Shown: positions 26,882 through 34,655 of the stretch, piece after piece | Numbering within the stretch: the first letter of the stretch is position 1 | How the letters are laid out: the number at the start of each line of letters is the position of its first letter | NCBI GenBank assembly: GCA_030683995.1 | Contig: JAUXPH010000022.1 | Span: 1 to 64,000 of the forward strand | Length of the DNA stretch: 64,000 bases | Reading direction: 5' to 3' | Origin: Lutibacter sp. | GTDB taxonomy: Bacteria > Bacteroidota > Bacteroidia > Flavobacteriales > Flavobacteriaceae | Position numbers and translations under genes: made by a program | Notes under the pieces: generated by a model | What the model saw: only the letters and a program-made list of their open reading frames with translations | What the model was told of the DNA's origin: nothing | Databases searched by the model: none

Positions 26882-26912
26882 AAAAGCCTCTGAATTTTCA
26901 GAGGCTTTTTTT
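26882..26912 (+). terminator. terminator of metY attenuator 1
   Basis: A 12-bp perfect stem, AAAAGCCTCTGA pairing with TCAGAGGCTTTT around an ATTT loop, is followed by a run of T. It is a strong intrinsic terminator lying upstream of its target gene. A competing pairing of CGGAG-t-GCT (26838-26846) with AGCCTCTG (26885-26892) gives an 8-bp antiterminator with one bulged base. Confidence 0.85.
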
Positions 26913-26927
26913 ATAACCAACACCAAA

Positions 26928-27020
26928 ATGAACTTAAAATTCCAATTTTCGAAATCTGTAATTTGTTGTATGCAAATGCAAATGATGCAAATCATCATGA
27001 AAAGATATTGCCTAAACTGA
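26928..27020 (+). CDS. Met/Cys-rich leader peptide 2 of metY
   Basis: This is a second leader ORF of 30 residues, starting 15 nt after terminator 1. Residues 13-20 read CCMQMQMM, with a further Met at 24 and Cys at 28. The stop is TGA at 27018-27020, and a second terminator starts 26 nt later. The two leaders do not look like a recent duplication, since their sequences differ apart from Met/Cys enrichment and layout. A second attenuator in series would tighten control of metY by Met and Cys supply. I did not find a convincing antiterminator here by eye. Confidence 0.72.
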   Translation: MNLKFQFSKSVICCMQMQMMQIIMKRYCLN

Positions 27021-27046
27021 TTGGAATAAAAAAATCTATAACGATT

Positions 27047-27087
27047 AAAGTCCCTTTGGTAATATCTAAATCCAAAGGGACTTTTTT
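27047..27087 (+). terminator. terminator of metY attenuator 2
   Basis: AAAGTCCCTTTGG (27047-27059) pairs perfectly with CCAAAGGGACTTT (27072-27084) around a 12-nt loop, followed by T residues. It lies 40 nt before the metY start codon. Confidence 0.85.
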
Positions 27088-27126
27088 ATTTCAAAAACTA
27101 ATATAAAAATATTAAAACATAAAAAA

Positions 27127-28410
27127 ATGAGCACACAAAAATTTTCAACACAAGCATTGCACGCAGGACACGACATTACCAAAAATGGAGGAACCAGAGC
27201 CGTTCCAATTTACCAAACCACTTCATATGTTTTTCACAATTCGGAACATGCCGCCAATCTTTTTGGACTTGCCGAAGCAGGTTTTATCTACACACGTTTA
27301 AACAATCCGACCAACGATATTTTGGAGCAACGCCTTGCAGCGCTTGAAGGCGGCATTGGCGCTGTGGTTACAGCATCGGGAACGGCTGCAATTGCAACGG
27401 CATTATTGGTTTTGCTGAAAGCTGGCGACCATATTGTGGCTTCGAACAGTTTATATGGCGGCACGTATAATTTATTTAGCGTGACCTTGCCAAGACTGGG
27501 AATCACCACCACTTTTGTGGATCCTTCAAATCCCGAAAATTTCACCAAAGCAACCCAAGCAAACACCCGGGTTTTCTTTGCGGAAAGTTTGGGAAATCCT
27601 AAATTGGATATCTTGGATTTGAAAGCGATTTCTGCGGAAGCCAAAGCCAATAAAGTGCCTTTTATTGTCGATAATACTGTCGCTACGCCTTATTTGCTGA
27701 ACCCAATTGCGCACGGGGCTAATATTGTGATTCACTCGTTGACCAAATACATTTCAGGAAACGGAACATCTCTTGGCGGCGCAATTGTAGATGCCGGAAA
27801 CTTTGACTGGACCAGCGGAAAATTCTCTGAATTTACCGAACCTTCTGCCGGTTATCATGGATTGGTGTATCACGAAGCCTTGGGAAATGCCGCTTTTATT
27901 GCCAAAGTTCGTATTGAAGGTTTGCGCGATTACGGCGCGGCTTTGAGTCCGTTTAATGCTTTCCAGATAATTCAGGGATTGGAAACCTTGCCGATCCGTA
28001 TTAAAAAACACAGTGAAAATGCTTTGGCGTTGGCCGAATGGCTGGAAAATCAGCAGGAAGTTTCCTGGGTGAATTATCCCGGATTGAAATCGAGCAAATA
28101 CTATGATTTAGGTCAGAAATATTTGCCGGAAGGACAAAGCGGCGTGGTGACTTTTGGCTTGAAGGGCGGATTTGAAGCAGCCAAAACCGTGGCCGACGAA
28201 ACCAAATTATTCTCGCTTTTGGCCAATATCGGCGACACCAAATCATTGATCATCCATCCGGCAAGCACCACGCACCAACAATTGTCTGATAAAGAACAAG
28301 TGGCAACCGGCGTTTCAAAAGATTTAATCCGACTTTCAGTGGGGATTGAAGATATCGAAGATTTAAAAGCCGATTTAAAAGCGGTATTTAAAAACCTTAA
28401 AACAGCATAA
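27127..28410 (+). CDS. metY: O-acetylhomoserine sulfhydrylase (MetY)
   Basis: The protein is 427 residues, a PLP enzyme of the Cys/Met metabolism family that makes homocysteine from O-acetylhomoserine and sulfide. Typical MetY features are the start FSTQALHAGHD, the YTRLNNPTND motif, ASGTAAIATALL, and the cofactor lysine in IHSLTKYISGNGTSLGG near residue 209. The 427-residue length and the extra segment around 220-245 separate MetY from the shorter MetB/MetZ type. Two tandem leader attenuators precede it. An OsmC-like gene follows after 2 bp and is probably co-transcribed. Confidence 0.95.
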   Translation: MSTQKFSTQALHAGHDITKNGGTRAVPIYQTTSYVFHNSEHAANLFGLAEAGFIYTRLNNPTNDILEQRLAALEGGIGAVVTASGTAAIATALLVLLKAGDHIVASNSLYGGTYNLFSVTLPRLGITTTFVDPSNPENFTKATQANTRVFFAESLGNPKLDILDLKAISAEAKANKVPFIVDNTVATPYLLNPIAHGANIVIHSLTKYISGNGTSLGGAIVDAGNFDWTSGKFSEFTEPSAGYHGLVYHEALGNAAFIAKVRIEGLRDYGAALSPFNAFQIIQGLETLPIRIKKHSENALALAEWLENQQEVSWVNYPGLKSSKYYDLGQKYLPEGQSGVVTFGLKGGFEAAKTVADETKLFSLLANIGDTKSLIIHPASTTHQQLSDKEQVATGVSKDLIRLSVGIEDIEDLKADLKAVFKNLKTA

Positions 28411-28412
28411 TA

Positions 28413-28871
28413 ATGAGTTTAGTTAATATAAAAGTATCAGGAAATTCAACACCTAACGAGCAGTTTGTGGTGAATGCACAAAATTTTAAAATAAGAATCG
28501 GCGAAAACCAAAACAATCCTGAATTAGAAGCACCGTGTCCAGTTGAATATATTCTGGCAGGCTTTGCAGGATGTTTGAATATTGTTGGAGGCATCGTTGC
28601 CAAGGAGCTGAACATTGAAATAAAATCGCTTAATATAGAAATTTCAGGAGCACTGGATGTGGATAAATATTTGGGTGCGTCAACAAAAGAACGGGCAGGT
28701 TTTCAGACAATTGAAGTTGCTGTAAAACCAATTTCGAATGCTTCCGAAGAGGAACTTAAAAAATGGATTGCTATTGTGGAAAGCCGTTGTCCAGTTCAAG
28801 ACAATCTTTTTAATCATACACCAATTTCTTTGAATATGGTGCAAGAATTACAGGTTGCGGCATTTGGGTGA
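28413..28871 (+). CDS. OsmC family protein
   Basis: The protein is 152 residues. OsmC/YhfA-type signatures are the paired cysteines in CPVEYILAGFAGCLNIVGG (near residues 41 and 53) and the late ESRCPVQDNLF with a further catalytic-type cysteine. OsmC-like proteins are thiol peroxidases acting on organic hydroperoxides, though the role of many subgroup members is unclear. Co-transcription with metY suggests a sulfur-linked job. Confidence 0.85.
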   Translation: MSLVNIKVSGNSTPNEQFVVNAQNFKIRIGENQNNPELEAPCPVEYILAGFAGCLNIVGGIVAKELNIEIKSLNIEISGALDVDKYLGASTKERAGFQTIEVAVKPISNASEEELKKWIAIVESRCPVQDNLFNHTPISLNMVQELQVAAFG

Positions 28872-28917
28872 TTTGTAAAAAGATGCCTTAAATGAATTAT
28901 GAATTTCGAAATGAAGC

Positions 28918-29042
28918 TGCATTAGGGATTGCAGTGGAAAACCTTTTTTGATTCGCCTTTTTTGGCGAAGTAAAAAAGTTTGCAACGAAAAGCCCGGCCC
29001 GCCAGCTGGCGGGAAATGCCCTCCAAAATGGCGGGCAGGCCC
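28918..29042. repeat. REP-like intergenic element, copy 3 (reverse orientation)
   Basis: It reads TGCATTAGGGATTGCAGTG, CCTTTTTTGATTCGCC, AACGAAAAGCCCGGCCCGCC, then an AGCTGGCGGG hairpin and GCGGGCAGGC. It is the reverse orientation of copies 1, 2 and 5. It lies between the OsmC gene and the metX riboswitch. Confidence 0.65.
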
Positions 29043-29173
29043 AAAATAACAATGAAAGCAAATTTTTTGATTTTTTAAACGAAATGTGGCGATTTGTTAA
29101 ATTAATTAAAAGTATTGTTTAAGAAAAATTTAATGCATTAATTTGCGGTTCAGTTCATAAACGTATTGAAAAG

Positions 29174-29271
29174 TGTTATTAAGAAAGGCAGAGGGATTAG
29201 ACCCGTTGAAGCCTTAGCAACCCTTTGCCCGGCAAAGAAGGTGCTAAATTCTACCAAATTGGATAGATAAC
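29174..29271 (+). ncRNA. SAM-I (S-box) riboswitch aptamer upstream of metX
   Basis: The aptamer core is recognisable: P1 from GTTAT (29174-29178) with ATAAC (29267-29271), the conserved GAGGGATTAGACCC, GTTGAAGCC, TTAGCAACC, a CTTTGCC/GGCAAAG stem and AAGGTGCTAAATTC. Binding of SAM should switch off the metX-thrA-metZ transcript. Just downstream, GCCTTTCTTAA (29299-29309) is perfectly complementary to TTAAGAAAGGC (29178-29188) inside the aptamer, so the two could form a competing 11-bp helix. There is no clear U-tract terminator, so the level of control is not evident. Confidence 0.88.
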
Positions 29272-29370
29272 AAACCGAAATTACTGCTCGTAAATTTTGC
29301 CTTTCTTAAATAATGCTGTCAATAAATGTTGGATCAAAAATTTTGATTTGGCCATTTTAAAATAGTATTG

Positions 29371-30345
29371 ATGAATTCATTAAAATACATAACGGTACCC
29401 GATTTTGCTTCCGAAGACGGAAAAATAACCGCGGATGTGAAGCTTTCTTACCAATTGTTTGGGCAGGAATTGCATTCGGCGCCGGTGGTGTTGATCAACC
29501 ATGCGTTGACCGGAAATTCGGATGTGGCAGGTGAAAACGGCTGGTGGAAAAGCATTGTGGGTGATTCAAAATTGATCGATACCAAAAAATATACGGTGAT
29601 GGCTTTCGACATTCCCGGAAACGGCTATAAAACCACCGAAATTTTATTTGAATATAATGCATTTTCGGCCTATGACATTGCAAAACTTTTTGGTTTGGCC
29701 GTGCAGCAATTACAAATTCCAAAACTGTATGCCGCTATCGGCAGTTCGTTGGGCGGCGGAATTGCCTGGGAAATGGCTATTTTATTTCCAAATCTGATTG
29801 AAAATTTAATTCCGGTGGCTTCCGACTGGAAAGCGTCGGACTGGATTTTAGGTCATAACAAAGTGCAATTTCAAATTTTGGAAAATTCAAAAAAACCGTT
29901 GCACGACGCACGGATGATGGCGATGCTTTTTTACAGGAGTCCGGCCTCATTTCAGTCGCGTTTTAACAGAACGGTAAACACAAATTTGGGCATGTACAAT
30001 ATTGAAAGCTGGCTGTTGCACCACGGAAAAAAACTGGAAAGCCGTTTTACGTTGCACGCTTACAAAGTGATGACGCACTTGCTGAGTTCCGTTGATATTT
30101 CGAAAAAATTTGACAGTATTGAAGAGGCTTTGGAGCAGCTGAAATCGAAAGTGATTATGATTGGCATCGACTCCGATTTGTTTTTCGGTGCCCAGGACAA
30201 TAAAGAAACAGCAAAAATATTGCTTCAGAAAAACAAGGAAGCAGTGTATAAAGAAATCAAATCCATTCACGGTCACGATGCGTTTTTAATTGAATTTGAA
30301 CAATTGGTGGAAGCATTGAGTGACGTTTTTAAATATAAAATATGA
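29371..30345 (+). CDS. metX: homoserine O-acetyltransferase family protein (MetX-like)
   Basis: The protein is 324 residues, an alpha/beta hydrolase fold enzyme of the MetX family, which acylates homoserine from acyl-CoA. Visible features are NHALTGNSDVAG with GWW, the nucleophile elbow IGSSLGGGIAWE (the family usually has GGSMGG), and GIDSDLFF and HGHDAFL holding the acid and histidine. The changed elbow and shorter length suggest a divergent subgroup typical of Bacteroidota. The start is the ATG at 29371 (the codon before it in frame is TTG). The stop overlaps the aspartokinase start as ATGA. A SAM-I riboswitch lies upstream. Confidence 0.88.
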   Translation: MNSLKYITVPDFASEDGKITADVKLSYQLFGQELHSAPVVLINHALTGNSDVAGENGWWKSIVGDSKLIDTKKYTVMAFDIPGNGYKTTEILFEYNAFSAYDIAKLFGLAVQQLQIPKLYAAIGSSLGGGIAWEMAILFPNLIENLIPVASDWKASDWILGHNKVQFQILENSKKPLHDARMMAMLFYRSPASFQSRFNRTVNTNLGMYNIESWLLHHGKKLESRFTLHAYKVMTHLLSSVDISKKFDSIEEALEQLKSKVIMIGIDSDLFFGAQDNKETAKILLQKNKEAVYKEIKSIHGHDAFLIEFEQLVEALSDVFKYKI

Positions 30346-32759
30346 TAGTTGTAAAATTTGGAGGAAAATCTCTGGCAAACGGAATGGGTTTAAAACACAC
30401 CTTGGCCATTGTTGAAAATAAAATAAAAAACGGGGAGAAAATTGCCATTGTGGTTTCTGCAAGAGGCGAAACTACCGACCATTTAGAGTCTATTTTGGAA
30501 AAAGCCAAAAACGATTTGCCGTATTTGGAGGAGTTTGAAGCGCTAAAAAAATACCAGAAAGTTGGTGGCGAAGGCGTTGATTTGTCGGCAGAATTTAAAC
30601 TGCTTGACGAGATTTTCAGAGGCGTTAATTTGTTGGGCGATTACAGCGAAAAAGTGAAAGACCAGGTGCTTTCACAAGGGGAAATCCTTTCGGGAAAATT
30701 CATTGCCCATTTGCTGAATAAAAAAGGGATTAAAGCCAATTTTGTGGATTCAAGAACGCTTATAAAAACCAACAACCAATTTGGAAAAGCGTTGCCTTTT
30801 GAATCGGTTTCCGAAGAAAACGTGATTGCGCATTTTCAACAGCACAATGGAGACACCATTCAGGTAATTACCGGATTTATAGCCTCAAACTTGCAAGGCG
30901 AAACCACCACGTTGGGAAGAAACGGCAGCAATTATACCGCAGCGCTGATCGCCAATTATTTGAATGCGAAAGAGCTTCAGAATTACACGCACGTGAACGG
31001 AATTTATACCGCAAATCCAGATTTGGTGGAGAATTCCCAAATCATTGAAAAACTCACCTATCAGGAAGCCAATGAACTGGCGAATTTTGGCGCGAATATT
31101 CTGCACGCAAAAACGATCATTCCATTAATCGAAAAAAATATTCCTTTACGAATTTTAAACACTTTTAATGCTGAAAATAAAGGAACGTTAATCGGTTCGG
31201 AAACGGAACAGGGCGGCATAAAATCTTTGACGGTGCAGGATGATGTGGCATTGGTGAATTTAATCGGGCGCGGATTGTTGGGAAAAGTGGGCGTGGACGG
31301 CCGAATTTTTACCGCTTTGGCCAAGGAAAATATCAGCGTAAGCATCATTTCACAAGGTTCTTCGGAACGGGGAATCGGATTTATTGTAGATGCTAAAAAC
31401 GGATACAAAGCAAAAATGGTCTTGGAAAATGAGTTCAAAAATGAATTTCAGACCAAGGATATCAGCCAAATTTATGTGACCGAAAATGTTTCGGTGATTT
31501 CTATCATCGGGCAAAGTTTGCATTCTTTTAACGAGCCTTATGGCGCGTTGATAAAAAATCATGTGACACCAATATTGATAAATAACACAGTGACTGGGGC
31601 GAATGTTTGCCTGGTGGTGAAAAAATCGGATTTAAACAAAGCGGTGAACGTGATTCACAGTGAAATCTTCGGAATTTCAAAACGGATCAACATCGCCATT
31701 TTTGGGAAAGGTTTGGTGGGCGGCACTTTGATTGATCAAATTTTAAAAAGCCATGCAACCATATTAAAACGAAAAAACATCCATTTGAACATTTTTGCGG
31801 TGGCCAATTCCACTAAAGTATTGTTCGACAAGAACGGAATTTCAGAAAATTGGGCCAAGGAATTTGATCAAAATGCGCTTCAAAATTATACGGTTAAGGA
31901 TGTGATTGACTTTGCGGAGAAAAACCATCTGGAAAATTTAATTGCGGTGGACAATACAGCCAGTGCGCAGTTTGTTGACAATTATATCGATTTGGCGGAA
32001 AACGGATTCGATTTAATTTCTTCCAACAAAATCGCCAATACCAAGTCGTACGCGTTTTACAAAGCGCTTAGGCAAACCATAAAAGACAATAAGAAATCCT
32101 ATTTATACGAAACCAATGTTGGCGCCGGTTTACCATTGATTGACACCATTAAACTGTTGCATGATTCAGGCGAAAATATTACCTGTATTCGTGGCGTTTT
32201 CTCAGGTTCACTCAGTTATTTGTTCAATAATTTTTCGATTGAAAATCGGCCTTTTAGCGACATATTGCAGGAAGCCATCAACCAAGGTTTTACGGAACCC
32301 GATCCGCGTGAGGATTTATGCGGAAATGATGTTGGAAGAAAACTGCTGATTTTAGCAAGGGAACTCGATTTGCAAAATGAACTTGCAGACGTAACCATTG
32401 AAAATTTAATCCCGGAAAATTTAAGATCCGGAACCGCCGATTCATTTTTGAAAAGATTGGGGGAAATGAACGCGCATTTTCAGAAAATAAAAGAGGATCA
32501 AAAACCAAATCATGTGTTGCGTTATATCGGTGAAATTTCGGGCGATTTGCAACAAGATAAAGGTAATTTGGAAGTGAAACTAGTTTCGGTGCCAAGCAAC
32601 AGCGCACTCGGACAAATACAGGGCGCCGATGCAATTTTTGAAATTTATACCGAATCTTATGGCGAAAAACCGCTCGTAATTCAGGGCGCTGGAGCAGGAG
32701 CAGCAGTAACCGCCCGAGGCGTTTTCGGCGATATTTTAAGATTGGCGGATAAAAATTAA
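30342..32759 (+). CDS. thrA: bifunctional aspartokinase/homoserine dehydrogenase I
   Basis: The protein is 805 residues, the standard length for the fused ThrA type. It starts the pathway to homoserine by phosphorylating aspartate and also performs the last reduction. The kinase part has MIVVKFGGKSLANG and TLGRNGSNYTAALIA, then ACT domains at about 300-455 (VALVNLIGRG, VSVISIIG). The dehydrogenase half starts near 460 with INIAIFGKGLVGGTL, and later shows SSNKIAN and EPDPREDLCGNDVGRKLLIL. It is translationally coupled to metX and followed by metZ, so the operon makes activated homoserine for sulfhydrylation. Confidence 0.96.
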   Translation: MIVVKFGGKSLANGMGLKHTLAIVENKIKNGEKIAIVVSARGETTDHLESILEKAKNDLPYLEEFEALKKYQKVGGEGVDLSAEFKLLDEIFRGVNLLGDYSEKVKDQVLSQGEILSGKFIAHLLNKKGIKANFVDSRTLIKTNNQFGKALPFESVSEENVIAHFQQHNGDTIQVITGFIASNLQGETTTLGRNGSNYTAALIANYLNAKELQNYTHVNGIYTANPDLVENSQIIEKLTYQEANELANFGANILHAKTIIPLIEKNIPLRILNTFNAENKGTLIGSETEQGGIKSLTVQDDVALVNLIGRGLLGKVGVDGRIFTALAKENISVSIISQGSSERGIGFIVDAKNGYKAKMVLENEFKNEFQTKDISQIYVTENVSVISIIGQSLHSFNEPYGALIKNHVTPILINNTVTGANVCLVVKKSDLNKAVNVIHSEIFGISKRINIAIFGKGLVGGTLIDQILKSHATILKRKNIHLNIFAVANSTKVLFDKNGISENWAKEFDQNALQNYTVKDVIDFAEKNHLENLIAVDNTASAQFVDNYIDLAENGFDLISSNKIANTKSYAFYKALRQTIKDNKKSYLYETNVGAGLPLIDTIKLLHDSGENITCIRGVFSGSLSYLFNNFSIENRPFSDILQEAINQGFTEPDPREDLCGNDVGRKLLILARELDLQNELADVTIENLIPENLRSGTADSFLKRLGEMNAHFQKIKEDQKPNHVLRYIGEISGDLQQDKGNLEVKLVSVPSNSALGQIQGADAIFEIYTESYGEKPLVIQGAGAGAAVTARGVFGDILRLADKN

Positions 32760-32795
32760 ATGAGAATAGAGAAAAAAGAGAAGAGAAAAAAGACA

Positions 32796-32830
32796 AACCA
32801 ACAACCAACAACCAACAACCAACAACCAAC
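32796..32830. repeat. heptamer tandem repeat (AACCAAC) before metZ
   Basis: Five perfect units of AACCAAC end 3 bp before the metZ start codon region, in the 74-bp gap between thrA and metZ. Changes in copy number would alter the spacing just upstream of the start. Confidence 0.85.
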
Positions 32831-32833
32831 AAA

Positions 32834-34003
32834 ATGAGCGACAAAAATTTCGAAACCGAAGCCATCAGAAACCAAATGGAGCGTTCCCAATTTCAGGAGC
32901 ATTCAACGCCTTTGTACTTAACTTCAAGTTTTGTGTTTGAAGATGCCGAAGAGATGCGCGCAGCTTTCAGTGAAGAAAATGAACGAAACATTTATTCCCG
33001 TTTCAGCAATCCGAACACGACCGAATTTACCGATAAAGTTGTGCAAATGGAAGGCGCTGAAGCCGGTTATGCATTTGCAACCGGAATGGCAGCGGTATTT
33101 TCGACCTTTGCGGCTTTGTTAAATAGCGGCGATCATATTGTTTCGGCACGCTCGGTTTTTGGATCCACGCATACGTTGTTTACCAAGTATTTTCCGAAAT
33201 GGCAAATTGAAACTTCATATTTCGACATTAACAATCCGGACGAGATTGAATCTTTAATTAGGCCTTCAACCAAAATATTGTATGCAGAATCGCCTACCAA
33301 TCCCGGTGTGGACATTATCGATTTGGAATTGTTGGGAAATATTGCCATAAAGCACAATTTGTTGCTGGTGATCGACAATTGTTTTGCAACACCATACATT
33401 CAACAGCCCATAAAATTTGGAGCTGATTTGGTGATTCATTCGGCTACAAAACTCATGGACGGACAAGGGCGTGTTTTGGGCGGCGTGGTGGTTGGAAAAG
33501 CCGAATTGGTGCGTGAAATTTATTTATTTGCGAGAAATACGGGTCCGGCATTGTCGCCTTTTAACGCCTGGGTGTTGAGTAAAAGTTTGGAGACCTTGGC
33601 GGTTCGGGTGGAAAAACATTGTGAAAATGCGTTGAAAGTTGCTGAATTTTTGGAAAGCCATGACAAAATTGAAAAAGTGAAATATCCATTTTTGATTTCA
33701 CATCCGCAATATGAAATTGCCAAAAAGCAAATGAAACTGGGCGGAAATATCATTGCGGTTGAGGTAAAAGGCGGACTGGAAGCAGGAAGGAATTTTTTAA
33801 ATGCGCTTAAAATGTGCTCTTTGTCGGCGAATCTCGGCGATACCCGAACCATTGTTACGCATCCGGCCTCAACCACGCACAGCAAACTTTCATCGGAGGA
33901 GCAATTGGCGGCAGGAATTACGCCTGGTTTGGTTAGGATTTCAGTTGGTTTGGAGCATGTTGAAGATATTATTCAGGATATTGATGCGGCGTTGATAAGT
34001 TAG
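32834..34003 (+). CDS. metZ: O-succinylhomoserine sulfhydrylase / trans-sulfuration enzyme (MetZ-like)
   Basis: The protein is 389 residues, a Cys/Met PLP enzyme of the shorter type. Signatures are EHSTPLYLTSSFVFEDAEEM at the N-terminus, YSRFSNPNTTEF, ATGMAAVFSTFAALL, and the cofactor lysine in IHSATKLMDGQGRVLGG near 207. It most resembles MetZ (sulfhydrylation of O-acylhomoserine) and less likely cystathionine gamma-synthase. MetY earlier in the window catalyses a similar step, so the strain appears to have two sulfhydrylases. It is the last gene of the metX operon. Confidence 0.85.
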   Translation: MSDKNFETEAIRNQMERSQFQEHSTPLYLTSSFVFEDAEEMRAAFSEENERNIYSRFSNPNTTEFTDKVVQMEGAEAGYAFATGMAAVFSTFAALLNSGDHIVSARSVFGSTHTLFTKYFPKWQIETSYFDINNPDEIESLIRPSTKILYAESPTNPGVDIIDLELLGNIAIKHNLLLVIDNCFATPYIQQPIKFGADLVIHSATKLMDGQGRVLGGVVVGKAELVREIYLFARNTGPALSPFNAWVLSKSLETLAVRVEKHCENALKVAEFLESHDKIEKVKYPFLISHPQYEIAKKQMKLGGNIIAVEVKGGLEAGRNFLNALKMCSLSANLGDTRTIVTHPASTTHSKLSSEEQLAAGITPGLVRISVGLEHVEDIIQDIDAALIS

Positions 34004-34005
34004 AT

Positions 34006-34021
34006 CCCGATAGCTATCGGG
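34006..34021. repeat. palindrome CCCGATAGCTATCGGG
   Basis: It is a perfect 16-bp palindrome directly after the metZ stop codon, identical to 16149-16164 and 63669-63684. In RNA it would form a short hairpin. It may be the core of a dispersed repeat. Confidence 0.8.
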
Positions 34022-34133
34022 ACCGAAGACCGAAGTCAAGGAGAGTGAGTAAGTCATTATGATTTATCAACAAGGGGATAAATCCCCTTGGCGCGATTTT
34101 GAAATAATTTTTAATACTCATAATTAATTGAAT

Positions 34134-34254
34134 TCGCGTTAGGGGTTGCAGTGTAAAACCTTTTTGATTTGCCTTTTGGCGAAGAAAAAAGTTTGGAACG
34201 AAAAACCCGACCTGCCTACCGGCAGGCAGGCCTGCCAGTTGGCGGGGAACGCCA
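34134..34254. repeat. REP-like intergenic element, copy 4 (reverse orientation)
   Basis: It reads GCGTTAGGGGTTGCAGTGTAAAACC, GATTTGCCTTTTGGCGAAG, GGAACGAAAAACCCGACC, then a TGCCTACCGGCAGGCA-type hairpin and CCAGTTGGCGGGGAACGCC. It is in the same orientation as copy 3. Just before it, AAGGGGATAAATCCCCTT (34073-34090) forms a hairpin also seen at 18679. Confidence 0.65.
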
Positions 34255-34311
34255 AAAAAAATAACATCAACGCTAATAATGTTAAATAATTAAATTACAT
34301 CAATCTATTAG

Positions 34312-34351
34312 CCTATCGAATTGGTAGAGTATTAAAAAAAATGTATTTTTG
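34312..34351 (+). promoter_or_regulatory. promoter of the sulfate assimilation operon with candidate operator
   Basis: The -7 box TATTTTTG lies at 34344-34351, with a -33 TTG at 34321-34323, 20 nt upstream. Overlapping the -33 is an imperfect inverted repeat, CTATC-GAATT-GGTAG, near 34313-34327. Its position suits a sulfur-responsive regulator, but the protein is unknown. Confidence 0.55.
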
Positions 34352-34385
34352 TTGCCAATAAAAAGATTTAGCACAGCAAATATAT

Positions 34386-34655
34386 ATGATAATAGATCAA
34401 ATTATAACTTCATCAAAAGGTACTGCAGAAATAGGGTTGGAGGCCGACATAAAATCGGAAAAACCGATTCGCAGCATTGTGAAAGCAATAAGTTGGAGGG
34501 TTGTGGGGACCGTGGATACCATGATTATTTCCTGGTTTATTACCGGAGAACTAAGCATGGCGCTCACAATAGGATCCATTGAGGTGATTACCAAAATGGT
34601 GCTTTACTATGGCCACGAGCGCATTTGGAATTTAATAAAATGGAGAAAACAATGA
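34386..34655 (+). CDS. DUF2061 membrane protein
   Basis: The protein is 89 residues. Residues 32-89 match DUF2061 (VKAISWRVVGTVDTMIISWF, then KMVLYYGHERIWNLIKW), a small two-helix membrane domain. It is often encoded with sulfate assimilation genes, as here: its stop codon overlaps the start of cysH as ATGA. The function is not known; a role in sulfate or sulfite movement is a guess. It is the first gene of the cys operon. Confidence 0.88.
   Translation: MIIDQIITSSKGTAEIGLEADIKSEKPIRSIVKAISWRVVGTVDTMIISWFITGELSMALTIGSIEVITKMVLYYGHERIWNLIKWRKQ

Noticed and set aside
34349-34582. Alternative frame upstream of cysH in place of the DUF2061 gene
   Set aside because: It has no recognisable domain, whereas the overlapping frame from 34386 encodes a clear DUF2061 protein coupled to cysH by ATGA.
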